A stretch of DNA of 54,912 bases from an uncultured Bacteroidales bacterium (GCA_902778265.1 CACYXI010000025.1:1-54912), one strand, 5' to 3'. Positions 17,500 through 26,084 are shown, counted from the first letter of the stretch. Notes: generated by a model not told the origin, from the letters alone. Numbers and translations: made by a program.

Positions 17500-18255
17500 T
17501 TACAAGCCAATCTGTTTCTCGTAGAGCTTGCAGAGTACGGTGAACTTATATTGTGCGGAACGCATTGCTTGCACGTAGCCTGCTATGCCGTAGCGGAAAC
17601 CGCCCTTGAGAAAATACAACTTTATGAAGCGCATTGTGGGCGATGCGAACATCTTGAAGAGTGTTACCTTTGTGCCGGCTCGTTTCTCTACCTCGTTATC
17701 GGTGTAGTTGTTGAGGCGCACGAGGGTGGCACGGGTGGAGTCGTCGAGATGGACGAAGGCGAGATCCTTACGCTTCTCAGGAATATGGTCGAGCTTGCCG
17801 TTGACGGTAGGGAAGGTGTGGACGTATGGTGGCCATACGGTTCCTTCCTTTATGAAGAAGCGTAGCTGATAGTCGGGATATGACGAAGGGAGGCATACGC
17901 CCATGGTGTGATTCTTTCGGGGGATATAGAGTCCCATGATGTCACCATTGTTCTCTATGAACTTGTAGAGGTAGTCGTGGAGCGCTTGCGGTATCAGTTC
18001 GTCGGCATCGACAACGAGTACCCAGTTGCTGCTTGCTGACTGTATGGCGAAGGTGCGTGCCGGCTCTGCACTCTTATGGTTTGCCTTGGGGAATGTCACG
18101 ACCTTTGCACCGTGCGCTTTGGCAATAGCTACGGTGTCGTCGGTGGATTCCATGTCGCAGACTACAATCTCGTCGAACGATTTTGCGGTCTCAAGGACTT
18201 GTGCAAGATATTTGCTTGCGTTATATGTATTGATTACAACAGAAATTTTATTCAT
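17500..18255 (-). CDS. GT2 glycosyltransferase (WaaE-like)
   Basis: About 251 residues from ATG at 18255 (MNKISVVINTYNASKYL). In-frame ATGs at 18270 and 18324 exist, but the canonical GT2 N-terminus begins here. GT-A motifs are present: INTYNASKY, FDEIVVCDMESTDDTVAIA and the DxD-type WVLVVDADELIP. Overall look is close to the LPS-core beta-glucosyltransferase WaaE/KdtX group used in Bacteroidetes. It is separated by an 820-base hairpin-repeat array from the next gene upstream, so it may have its own transcription or depend on read-through. Confidence 0.78.
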   Translation of the reverse strand: MNKISVVINTYNASKYLAQVLETAKSFDEIVVCDMESTDDTVAIAKAHGAKVVTFPKANHKSAEPARTFAIQSASSNWVLVVDADELIPQALHDYLYKFIENNGDIMGLYIPRKNHTMGVCLPSSYPDYQLRFFIKEGTVWPPYVHTFPTVNGKLDHIPEKRKDLAFVHLDDSTRATLVRLNNYTDNEVEKRAGTKVTLFKMFASPTMRFIKLYFLKGGFRYGIAGYVQAMRSAQYKFTVLCKLYEKQIGL

Positions 18256-19075
18256 ATATGGATTGGGCATTTCCTGATTCTTTCGACCTTGACTTTTTTT
18301 ATTTCTTTTGAACACAGATTTCACAGATTTAAGGGATATTCTCGCTTACGCTAGTGATTAGCATCTGTGAGATCTTGAATATCTGTGGTTTTATTTTTCC
18401 GAACACAGATTTCACAGATCTAAGGGATTTTCTCGCTTACGCTCGTGATTAATATCCCTAAAATCCTGAATATCTGTGGTCTGTTTTATTTTTTTTTCTG
18501 AACACAGATTTCACGAAAAGGACGAAAGAATTTCGTTTGTTCTGTGTTTTCCGTGTTCAAAAATATCTCAGTGTCTCTGCGCCTCTGCGTTTTCATCCTG
18601 CGAGGGCTGAACGTCGAAGAGGTCGACGGCCGAAGGGAAAGTCAAAGCCCGCCACCTAATAGCGAAGGGCGTAAGCCCTGGATATATAGATCGTTTTTAG
18701 GGAAAGAGGTCTGTAGGACCGACACCTATTGACTTTATTAGGTGTCGCACCTACGGCGCTCATCCTCTGTGTCTCTGTGCCTCTGTGTGCATAACGCAAA
18801 GCCACCAAGTCGCAAAGTATTTTATTTCCGAACACAGATCTCACAGATTTAAGGGATATTCTCGCTTATGCTCGTGGTTGGCATCTGTGAAATCCTGAAT
18901 ATCTGTGGTTATATTTTTTTCTGAACACAGATTCCACAGATTAAAGGGATTTTCTCGCTTACGCTCGTGATAAGCATCTGTGAAATCCTGAATATCTGTG
19001 GTTATATTTTCAAGAACACAAATCTAAGGGATTTTCTCGCTTATGCTCTTGGTTGGCATCCATAAACACCAAGTA
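18256..19075. repeat. Array of about 80-bp hairpin repeats with an embedded second repeat family
   Basis: Units begin GAACACAGATTTCACAGATT, contain TCTCGCTTACGCTCGTGATT and end ATCCTGAATATCTGTGGT. Copies: 18310-18390, 18401-18480, a partial at 18500, 18830-18910, 18923-19002 and a degenerate one at 19013-19070. Each folds because ACACAGATTTCACAGAT pairs with ATCTGTGAAATCCTG...CTGTGGT. Between the halves sits a GGTGTCGCACC-type repeat (18598-18766). A lone copy is at about 25290-25375. No gene lies in this stretch. Confidence 0.75.
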
Positions 19076-19957
19076 TCATTGGTCGATGGACTTCGCATTT
19101 CCAAATCCCTTACTTATGATATACCAGAGTAGTTTGAGACGCGCGAATTTCTTTTTTCTTGCGATCTTGGCTCTGTCCTGTGGAGTGGTATGCAAGCTCC
19201 AGTCTTCTCCTTGACGGGTGATGAACTTTCGCATAGTGGAGTTGCTCATACCCCATTTCATCAAGAATTGCGTTGAACCATCGTTCTTACGTATTCTGCC
19301 TGTTGTCTTTGTCTCGAAATGATACACGCGACTGTTGCCTAATCCTTTCAGATGCTTTACGCCTACAAGGAGAAGTTTGGCGGTGAAGTCAGGGTCGCTA
19401 TACATTCCGGGAGAAAATTCTATGCTGTAGCCGCCAACGAGATCCCAGATGTCACGATGTACGAGTGATGGTGGTCGGGTGGCTCCCTGCCAGTCGTTGT
19501 ATGGCTCGTTCATATATTCGCGGAGTAGCTTTTCTTCCTGAAAGGTGGCTATAGTGTCGCCGTAGTTGATGCAGAGACCAACATCATCCTTATCGTGCGG
19601 CTGTATCATAGTGCCCGATAGATAGTACATGTTATCGGGGTGGCTCTTTATCTCCTCCATCAGCACGATGTCCCAGTTAGGAAGCACATACATATCATCA
19701 TTGACGAAGTATATGTAGTCGGTCTTGACGAGTCGGCGCATACTGTTCATGGCAAGGCACACACCTATGTTTTCCTCGGAGTGGGTATAGTCCAATCCTT
19801 CAGCCTTTACCCATTCGAGGGTGCCGTCAGAACCATCGTTCACATGGATGATGATTTGATGATTGTAGGCGGAATGCTGTCTGATACTACGCACGCATAG
19901 TTTCAGAAATTCGAGATTGTTCCATGTGGGAATGAGGATGGAGAAACCGTTATACAT
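19076..19957 (-). CDS. GT2 glycosyltransferase
   Basis: 293 residues. The start MYNGFSILIPTWNNLEFLKL is a standard GT2 N-terminus. Donor and metal motifs are IIIHVNDGSDGTLEWV and DYIYFVNDDMYVLPNWD, and a later FSPGMYSDPDFTAKLLLVG resembles the acceptor/catalytic region of single-domain GT2 proteins. Its first eight bases overlap the 3' end of the second LicD-like gene upstream, so the two are probably co-translated and act on the same glycan. The sugar is unknown. Confidence 0.8.
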   Translation of the reverse strand: MYNGFSILIPTWNNLEFLKLCVRSIRQHSAYNHQIIIHVNDGSDGTLEWVKAEGLDYTHSEENIGVCLAMNSMRRLVKTDYIYFVNDDMYVLPNWDIVLMEEIKSHPDNMYYLSGTMIQPHDKDDVGLCINYGDTIATFQEEKLLREYMNEPYNDWQGATRPPSLVHRDIWDLVGGYSIEFSPGMYSDPDFTAKLLLVGVKHLKGLGNSRVYHFETKTTGRIRKNDGSTQFLMKWGMSNSTMRKFITRQGEDWSLHTTPQDRAKIARKKKFARLKLLWYIISKGFGNAKSIDQ

Positions 19958-20759
19958 TCTTATAGCTCTTTTCTAAGTCTAACAAGTGGAAGTTGTGCTG
20001 ACGTTGGTGGTTGCCGTCGGGAATAACCATATACTCGCCGTATTTTTGAGTGAGGTATTCGTGTGGATGCTCTACACCCATTACGGTCTTGCCCTCGAAG
20101 ACGACTGCCGTAGGCTCGCCCAACAGATGCTTGGGCATCACGCCTTTCAGTCCGTCGTCGTGATCCACTATCAGGTCGCACTTGTCATAGTCGTATGCCC
20201 TTTGCATATTCCTCAGTTTCTCCTGAAGCCCTTGCATGGTGTATATCTTTCTGCAAAGTAGCGGAAGCCAAGAGGAAGGGCCATGCCCATGACGGTATGG
20301 ATCGCGGTGAACGAAGTACAGGGCTTTCTTCAGCCATTGGTAACGGATGAAATGCAGATGCTGTTTCATACGTGAGGCAGGCATACCATCGAGAGGGAAC
20401 ACATCGAGATATATACCTCCGAGATAGCTAAGGTGCATACGCTCGATGAGCGTGGTGCTGCCATCCTGAATCTTGGCAAAGGGTAGGGGATAGTTCGCAG
20501 GGTCGGTTTCGTAGCTCACCACCTCAAAAGGCTCTGGCATCCAATTCTTTGCATTAGCCATAAGCAGGTCGTAATCCTTTCGTGGCATGGCGATGTCGAG
20601 GTCGTCATCCCAAGGAATGAAACCCTTATGGCGAACTGCTCCAAGCATTGTTCCTGCCCAGAGATAGTATCTCAGATTATGTTCCTTGCATACTCGGTCG
20701 AGGGCAAGGAGAATATCGAGAATACGAAGTTGAAGTGGTCGGATGTCGTAGGTGGCCAT
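19950..20759 (-). CDS. Second LicD-family phospho-substituent transferase
   Basis: About 269 residues from ATG at 20759 (MATYDIRPLQLRILDILLAL); 24 codons of open frame upstream are AAAATG-type repeat and are rejected. The LicD core is YYLWAGTMLGAVRHKGFIPW followed by DDDLDIAMPRKDYDLLM, with all the paired Asp residues. GGIYLDVFPLDGMP and the C-terminal VMGVEHPHEYLTQKYGEYM are also typical. It overlaps the downstream GT2 gene by eight bases. The LicC/PntC-like nucleotidyltransferase ends 184 bases upstream. Predicted role is transfer of an amino-alcohol phosphate to a surface glycan. Confidence 0.85.
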   Translation of the reverse strand: MATYDIRPLQLRILDILLALDRVCKEHNLRYYLWAGTMLGAVRHKGFIPWDDDLDIAMPRKDYDLLMANAKNWMPEPFEVVSYETDPANYPLPFAKIQDGSTTLIERMHLSYLGGIYLDVFPLDGMPASRMKQHLHFIRYQWLKKALYFVHRDPYRHGHGPSSWLPLLCRKIYTMQGLQEKLRNMQRAYDYDKCDLIVDHDDGLKGVMPKHLLGEPTAVVFEGKTVMGVEHPHEYLTQKYGEYMVIPDGNHQRQHNFHLLDLEKSYKNV

Positions 20760-20943
20760 GAGTGAAAGTAAATGAAAAATGAAAAGTGAAAAATGAAAAA
20801 TACCTGTTCGATTCGAATTACTAATTACCAAGATGCCTTTTCCATAGAAAGGGATTGAGCGATAAGAGCTAATAGGTAATTCGTAATTTGTAATTAGTAA
20901 CTTGTATTTTATAATTTTTCATTTTTCATTTTATAATTTAAAT

Positions 20944-21669
20944 CTATTCGGTTAGGCTCTTCCTCGCATTCTCAAAGTCCTCAACCGTGTCAAGCTCGCA
21001 AGAGAAGAGGTCGGAAACGTCGAGAACCTTGTAGGTGTGTCCCTTTGGAAGAAGACGCTCGAAGGCAAGCTCATAGAACTTGTTTTCAAGATGCTCATCG
21101 TTCATCATCGGCTCAAGTTCCGCATAGAGGGCGCGAGTGTATTCCTTACCCATCTTCTCTATGCCAAGACTCTCGCCTGCTGCATCTTCCACACGGCAGG
21201 TCTTACTGATCTCAAGGATAGAACCTTCCTTATCCACAACCACCTTCATCTCCTCTTCGCCAAGCTCATGCTTGATGAGGGTGAGCACGTTGGCAGATTC
21301 GTTAGCCAGCACTCGTGTCACTATCTCTGGATCATAGAGAAGGTCGCTGTCAAGAAGAAGGATGTCCTCATTCTCTGCCTCTGGACGAGCCAACCAAAGA
21401 GAGTAGATGTTATTGGTGGAGTCGTACACCTCGTTATTGATGAATCTCACCTTAATGCTATTGCCATATTGCTCTGCCACGAATTTCTCTATCATTTCGT
21501 GCAGATAGCCAGTTACGATGACGAACTCGGATATGCCATTCTTTATCAGCGCATCCATTGAGCGCTGAAGGAGGCATCGCTCACCAATCTTCAGCAAGCA
21601 CTTCGGAGTATTGTTTGTTAGCGGACGAAGGCGCGATGCCATACCAGCCGCAAGGATTATTGCTTTCAC
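20944..21669 (-). CDS. LicC/PntC-like nucleotidyltransferase
   Basis: 241 residues, a single-domain enzyme of the sugar/alcohol-phosphate nucleotidyltransferase fold. The N-terminal signature MKAIILAAGMASRLRPLTNN, then TPKCLL, binds the nucleotide; VITGYLHE-like VIVTGYLHEMI and YDSTNNIYSLWLA follow, and ILLLDSDLLYD is the metal-binding strand. That layout is the one of LicC (CTP:phosphocholine) and PntC (CTP:2-aminoethylphosphonate) cytidylyltransferases; sugar-1-phosphate uridylyl- or guanylyltransferases are possible but usually longer. It sits in one direction with two transferases of the LicD/GT2 type and a PLP enzyme, which favours an amino-alcohol donor. Confidence 0.78.
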   Translation of the reverse strand: MKAIILAAGMASRLRPLTNNTPKCLLKIGERCLLQRSMDALIKNGISEFVIVTGYLHEMIEKFVAEQYGNSIKVRFINNEVYDSTNNIYSLWLARPEAENEDILLLDSDLLYDPEIVTRVLANESANVLTLIKHELGEEEMKVVVDKEGSILEISKTCRVEDAAGESLGIEKMGKEYTRALYAELEPMMNDEHLENKFYELAFERLLPKGHTYKVLDVSDLFSCELDTVEDFENARKSLTE

Positions 21670-22133
21670 TTATTCTAAATTAAAAATTAAAATGTAAAAA
21701 TAAAAAAGTATGATTACATTTAGAGCCCGTTTTCTTTCATTTTCCTCACAATTGCAATCAGAATATAAATTATTTCATTGCAGTCATTGTTTATCGAATC
21801 AAATTCTTTTTGGGTGAGATGATTTCCAGTATAAAGCTTTCTCACCAATATGACGTTTCATTCGCTTCTTTTAGGGCAATGCTGTATTTGCTTACAAAGT
21901 CGGCTTTGCTTTGTGCATAGACACCTTCGTTTATATTTGCACCTATGCTCGTACCGGCTCTACTTATCTGGTTGATGATGTAGTTATCTACATGCTTTGA
22001 CTTCAGATAAGCATCAAGTTTGATAATTCTGTCTGTGAATTTCTCAACCTTGATTAGCAGTATGTTCTCTTTGCGCGGGAACATAGGTAATCATACTTTT
22101 TAATTTTTACTTCTTACTTTTTACTTTTTTGTG
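21667..22133. repeat. Inverted AAAAAGTATGATTAC arms around the four-helix-bundle gene
   Basis: The left arm (about 21670-21718) has AAAAATAAAAAAGTATGATT followed by AC; the right arm (22088-22130) is GTAATCATACTTTTTAATTT followed by TTACTT. The pair encloses the gene with only a few bases to spare. Similar TAAAAAGTATGATTAC arms occur without a gene at about 48190-48305 and 49225-49400. Confidence 0.55.
21720..22084 (-). pseudogene. Frameshifted four-helix-bundle (23S rRNA-IVP/S23-type) protein
   Basis: From ATG at 22084 the protein reads MFPRKENILLIKVEKFTDRI...ISRAGTSIGANINEG...ALKEANETSYW and then meets TGA at 21842. The next frame continues the family C-terminus at once (VRKLYTGNHLTQKEFD...NEIIYILIAIVRKMKENGL) up to TAA at 21720-21722. 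One missing G at the TGG-TG junction explains the break. These small proteins are related to the 23S rRNA intervening-sequence proteins and to Avd of retroelements; their function is unclear. The unit is flanked by inverted AAAAAGTATGATTAC sequences. A sequencing error could produce the same picture. Confidence 0.75.
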
Positions 22134-23158
22134 GCTAGGCCTTTGATTGTCTCCACCACCACCTGTATCTGCTCTCTTGTGCCGAGAGTGATGCGGAGGC
22201 AGTCCTCAAGTCCCTTGTCGCCCATGAACTTGATCTTGTACTGCTTTTCAGCCAAAGCCTTTTGCAGACGCTCCTTGATCTCGGTTGGGTACTTGATAAG
22301 GATGAAGTTGGCAACGCTCTTATATACCTTGAAGCCGGGGAGATTACCGAGTTCCTTCTTGAACAACTGACGATCCCATTCCATGTCGTCAGCCACCTTG
22401 CGATAGTGCTCGTCGCTCTCAAGGGCAGCGATAGCCACAGCCTCTGTGAAACGATTGTAGCCAAGGTACTTGTTGGCATAGCTGAGGAAATTCTCGTGAC
22501 CCTTACCCATGAAACCGAATCCCATACGCAGACCTGGAAGTCCGTAGAACTTACTCAATGTGCGTGAGATGATGAGGTTGGAGTATTTGCTTACGAGTGG
22601 CGCGATGTAGTCGGTATCTGTGGAGATAAACGATGCGTATGCCTCGTCGATAAGCACCATAGTGTCCTCTGGAATATTCTCCATGATCTTGCCAATCTCC
22701 TCTGGTGTAAGGCAGTTGCCCGTTGGGTTGTTAGGAGAAGCCAAGAGAAGCATACGAGGATGAATACGGTTGGTGTATTCTATCACCTCGTCAACATCGT
22801 AGGCGAAGGTATCATCCAACTGATGCAGAGGGTACATCTCGAAGCTACCGCCACACTCACCTGCTATGCGGTTGTAGTACCACCAAGAGAACTCAGGGAT
22901 GAGTATCGTCTTGTTGTCGCCCTTCATCAGATAGTAGTGAACGGCATTCTTCAGAATATCCTCACCGCCGTAGCCGAGAAGAACCTGCTCTTCTGGCACG
23001 TTATAGATTTCAGAGAGACGGACAGACACGATGCTCTTCTTGCCCTCATCGTAGATTCGGGTATAGAAGCAGAGTGTCTCTGGATCAAAGTTCTTTATTG
23101 CATCAATCACCTTCTGAGAAGGCTTGAAGTTGAATTCATTTCTATCAAGAAAATTCAT
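22121..23158 (-). CDS. HisC/CobD-fold PLP-dependent enzyme (aminotransferase or O-phospho-amino-acid decarboxylase)
   Basis: About 345 residues from ATG at 23158 (MNFLDRNEFNFKPSQKVIDA); 54 more open codons upstream are repeat sequence and are rejected. Fold type I class II aminotransferase motifs are present: LLASPNNPTGNCLTPEEI, VLIDEAYASF and the PLP-lysine strand ISRTLSKFYGLPGLRMGFG. The sequence is close to histidinol-phosphate aminotransferase, a fold shared by CobD threonine-phosphate decarboxylase. Next to a LicC/PntC-like enzyme and LicD genes, and far from any his gene, it may supply an amino-alcohol phosphate such as ethanolamine phosphate. That role is inference. Confidence 0.75.
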   Translation of the reverse strand: MNFLDRNEFNFKPSQKVIDAIKNFDPETLCFYTRIYDEGKKSIVSVRLSEIYNVPEEQVLLGYGGEDILKNAVHYYLMKGDNKTILIPEFSWWYYNRIAGECGGSFEMYPLHQLDDTFAYDVDEVIEYTNRIHPRMLLLASPNNPTGNCLTPEEIGKIMENIPEDTMVLIDEAYASFISTDTDYIAPLVSKYSNLIISRTLSKFYGLPGLRMGFGFMGKGHENFLSYANKYLGYNRFTEAVAIAALESDEHYRKVADDMEWDRQLFKKELGNLPGFKVYKSVANFILIKYPTEIKERLQKALAEKQYKIKFMGDKGLEDCLRITLGTREQIQVVVETIKGLATKK

Positions 23159-23202
23159 ATATTTTAATTTATTCTTTTTTAGTATGTGATCAAATTTATT
23201 TC

Positions 23203-23372
23203 TATAATCAAGAATTAGAGAATTAGAGTTTTTATGAATTAATGCGAAAGAGAGAATTTTGCTACTTGCGTAGCATTGAGAATAGCCGTGATTAACAGGA
23301 GCGTAAGCGACCTTTCTCAAATTCTTATAAATTCAAAAGAAAAATTCTCAAATTCTCTAATTCTTGATAATA
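23203..23372. repeat. MITE-like repeat, copy 2 of 3, core inverted
   Basis: Begins TATAATCAAGAATTAGAGAA and ends CTCTAATTCTTGATAATAAA. The core has GCTACTTGCGTAGCATTGAG and GATTAACAGGAGCGTAAGCG, the reverse orientation of the cores at 17250 and 39256. It lies between the GtrA and PLP-enzyme genes. Confidence 0.65.
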
Positions 23373-23407
23373 AAAATTTTTCTGTACATTTACTTACTTT
23401 CTACTTT

Positions 23408-23821
23408 TTACTTTATTTTTTCTGCCTTATTCACGGCAAACCTAACCACAAGGAAGTTTGTCACCATACTTATCAGCAATGTCGGTATGTATGCTATGCG
23501 GTCTGGAATGTCAGCGACATTTACGAATATCCACATCAGCGACATCCTCACCACGAAGAGGTTGAACATATGGGCGGCTATTACTCCCACCAGATTACCA
23601 GTCGTTGGTTTCTTCTTAAATGTCCAGTATATCGTGAGCAGATAGTTTACGATGAGGCTTAGGCAATATCCCGAAACCAATGCCACCTGATAGGAAGCAA
23701 AGAGTCTGACGAGGTAGAAGATCGCTGCATCCAATGCCGTTGATATCACACCCACTATGCAGAATCGAAGGAACTCGCCAAGTTTGGGGTCGGAGTTATA
23801 AATTTCCTTTATTGATCTCAT
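23408..23821 (-). CDS. GtrA-family small membrane protein
   Basis: 137 residues with four predicted membrane helices (FCIVGVISTALDAAIFYLV, ALVSGYCLSLIVNYLLTIYW, GVIAAHMFNLFVVRMSLMWI, IPTLLISMVTNFLVVRFAV), the size and pattern of the GtrA/DPMS family. Such proteins are thought to help flip polyprenyl-linked sugars or to partner glycosyltransferases. It lies 100 bases downstream of the GT4 gene in a minus-strand run of glycan genes. Confidence 0.82.
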   Translation of the reverse strand: MRSIKEIYNSDPKLGEFLRFCIVGVISTALDAAIFYLVRLFASYQVALVSGYCLSLIVNYLLTIYWTFKKKPTTGNLVGVIAAHMFNLFVVRMSLMWIFVNVADIPDRIAYIPTLLISMVTNFLVVRFAVNKAEKIK

Positions 23822-23921
23822 TCTTTTATTCGTAAATTAAAAATGAAAAGTGAAAAATGAAAAATACATGTTACCTTCTTTACTCTGAAAGCGTAATCTG
23901 TATTTTATAATTTTTCATTGT

Positions 23922-25013
23922 TCATTTTTCATTTAAATACAGTTCCCTTACCTGCCTCGTCAGCACCTCTGGTGTAAACATCCGCCTTGCGTATGCCTCC
24001 ATCTTTTGCCCTATGCTAATAGCCAAAGCCCTATCGCCGCAAAGGCGGTCGATGTGCCAAGCCATCTGCTCTGCTGCATCCTTGGCATGAGGATCTATCA
24101 GACAGGCATCTGGTCCTGCTGCTTCGGGAAGGGATGAAACCGTTGTCGTTATTACAGGTGTCTGCTGAAGAGCCGCCTCCACAACTGGCAATCCGAAACC
24201 CTCGTAGAATGATGGGTAGATAAAGAGCAAAGCCCTTGTGTAGAGCGCCTGGAGCAATTGGTTGTTGTGTATGTTAGTCTCAATCCTTGTGAATGCCTCA
24301 AGCGAATGCTTTGCTATGAATGCCTCGCACTCTTTTCGGTATTCCCTGCCGTTGCCTATGATGAGTAGTAGCGGACGGTTCTCTTTCGGTATCAAGGCAA
24401 GAGCCTGAAGTGCTCCGAGAAGATTCTTTCGGGAGTTGATGCTACCCACATAGAGAATGAACGGCGGCAGACCGTCTTTGCCGAAGTGCTCCGTGATGAG
24501 GCGGTCGCATGTCTCGTCAGGTAGTGGGGTGTAGTAATATTCCTGAACAGGCTGATAGATTACCTTCACGTTCTCTTCCTTCACACCATAGAACCTGATG
24601 ACATCGTTCTTCGTTGATTCGGATATGGCAATCACCTTATCCGCCCTTCTACATGAACTGCCATACTTCCAGTTGTAGATCTTCCTGTCAGCCCAATGAT
24701 ACATATCCGGAAACGTGAGCCAAGCCACATCGTGAATAGTCACGATAGATCTTGGGTAATGGGTGTTGGATGATAGGTGTTGGGTGTTAGAAAGGTCGAA
24801 GGGGATCTCGTTGCTAAGACCGTGGAAAATATCACAACCATCCTTTGCGGCTTTCTTGCCGAGCGAGAATGTACGGGTTAGCGAACCCTCATCGTAAAGC
24901 ACATACTCATCATTAGGGAAAAGTTTTTGCAAGCCGCCCACCAATGTGCGACTATAATTGCCCAATCCTGTTTGGTTGTGGTAGTAACGCTTAGCGTCGA
25001 ATCCTATCTTCAC
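23922..25013 (-). CDS. GT4 glycosyltransferase, first gene of the minus-strand glycan run
   Basis: 363 residues, GT-B fold. The N-terminus MKIGFDAKRYYHNQTGLGNY has the Gly-rich acceptor loop. The C-terminal half has ILYVGSINSRKNLLGALQAL and the GT4 nucleotide-sugar motif YPSFYEGFGLPVVEA (E-x7-E). About 14 codons near residues 74-87 (LSNTQHLSSNTHYP) are an in-frame repeat of the kind also found in five other genes, placed in a loop before SIVTIHDVAWL. A good promoter lies 66 bases upstream. Sugar specificity is unknown. Confidence 0.82.
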   Translation of the reverse strand: MKIGFDAKRYYHNQTGLGNYSRTLVGGLQKLFPNDEYVLYDEGSLTRTFSLGKKAAKDGCDIFHGLSNEIPFDLSNTQHLSSNTHYPRSIVTIHDVAWLTFPDMYHWADRKIYNWKYGSSCRRADKVIAISESTKNDVIRFYGVKEENVKVIYQPVQEYYYTPLPDETCDRLITEHFGKDGLPPFILYVGSINSRKNLLGALQALALIPKENRPLLLIIGNGREYRKECEAFIAKHSLEAFTRIETNIHNNQLLQALYTRALLFIYPSFYEGFGLPVVEAALQQTPVITTTVSSLPEAAGPDACLIDPHAKDAAEQMAWHIDRLCGDRALAISIGQKMEAYARRMFTPEVLTRQVRELYLNEK

Positions 25014-25078
25014 TCTTCTGCTTTTTAAAAATTTTCAATTCCCAATTTTCAATTTTCAATTGAATTAAGAATAGCGTG

Positions 25079-25110
25079 CAAAGTTACTCATATTTTTCCA
25101 TATTTGCAAC
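25079..25110 (-). promoter_or_regulatory. Promoter of the GT4-led glycan run
   Basis: On the minus strand GTTG (25107-25110), 20 bases, then TAACTTTG (25079-25086) fit the Bacteroidetes consensus with one mismatch in the -33 box. The GT4 start codon is 66 bases downstream of the -7 box. Confidence 0.65.
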
Positions 25111-25284
25111 TATTTAAGTCGAAAACGTAGAAAAAGGGTGAGAAATGTATTTAATGACGGAAATTTCGACCTATCTGCTTGGAAAAATTATTGCGATATT
25201 AATGTGACATTTGTGGTAATTAATGTTTCCCTCACGTAGTGAGACGTGTAATTTCGCGTTAATACCACATTAATCTCGCATTAA

Positions 25285-25530
25285 TTTTCGTTGACCACAG
25301 ATTTTCGGGATCTTCGTGATGTCAATTACGAGCGTAAGCGAGACAATCCCTTCAATCTGTGCGATCTGTGTTCATAAATACAAAATCAAAGTCGATGTTT
25401 TTTAGAATGGAAATGGATGTATCTGATGTATCTGATTTCGTCAATCACGTCCTTACTGCGTCTGCTTCAGATAAATCATATACATCCGTTTCCATTCTTT
25501 TCGTTTCTTTCGTGTTTTCCGTGTTCAGAA
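25285..25530. repeat. Single ACACAGAT-type hairpin plus a GGAATGGA...TCCATTC inverted repeat
   Basis: About 25290-25375 is a lone, inverted relative of the 18.3-19.1 kb hairpin unit (GACCACAGATTTTCGGGATC, ATTACGAGCGTAAGCGAGAC). About 25404-25500 is an inverted repeat with arms GAATGGAAATGGATGTATCT and ATACATCCGTTTCCATTC. No gene is visible. Confidence 0.6.
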
Positions 25531-25532
25531 AA

Positions 25533-25855
25533 CTTTTTTAGAATTAAACACTAAACACGTACACGCCCCATAAAAACGGTTGTAATCATGTTGATGTTCA
25601 ATGAGTTAAGAGCGTGTACGTGTTTGCCAAACATGTACACAACACGTACACGGGTCGTCACGCTTCATAAATTTATAAAACGAGCAATAATAGCCGATTT
25701 TCGGGGAAATACGCAAAAAGTGTGTACGTGTTGTGTACGACTTGTGTACGTGTTAGATAAACACGTACACGCCCCTAAACCGTTTGATACACAATTCGTT
25801 ATACCCTCAAAAATACCCCCGTGTACGTGTTTGGCGTTTAATTCTAAAAAAAAAG
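25533..25855. repeat. AACACGTACAC iteron-like array bounded by inverted ends
   Basis: About nine copies of AACACGTACAC, or its inverse GTGTACGTGTT, lie in both orientations (about 25554, 25613, 25632, 25642, 25720, 25731, 25743, 25760 and 25820). The block begins TTAGAATTAAACACTAAACA and ends TTTGGCGTTTAATTCTAAAA, that is with inverted ends. A frame runs through part of it but has no protein-like character. It looks like a cluster of binding sites or the relic of a replication or transfer region. Confidence 0.6.
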
Positions 25856-26084
25856 TTTACTTGTAATCTCTACATTGCAATTTAGAGGTGTTAACCTCGT
25901 GGTTCTTCTGTTCCTCTTCCTTGGCTTTTCTTTAGGTTCGCTTCTCCTTCGCTTGTAATTCGCTTCTAATCCCATTCTAATCCCTTTCATGGAAATGGGA
26001 CTTGCATGGGATTTGCAACGGATTAGCTTAGGACTTGGAAGGGCACATATAAACTTCAATCTGTACGGGAAAAAAGCCTTGTAA

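Noticed and set aside
18256-19075. Possible CRISPR array
   Set aside because: Units are about 80 bp with long internal inverted repeats, spacing is irregular, there are no unique spacers of constant length and no cas genes.
25588-25866. Plus-strand open frame of about 92 codons
   Set aside because: It runs through the AACACGTACAC array and shows only repeat-derived residues.
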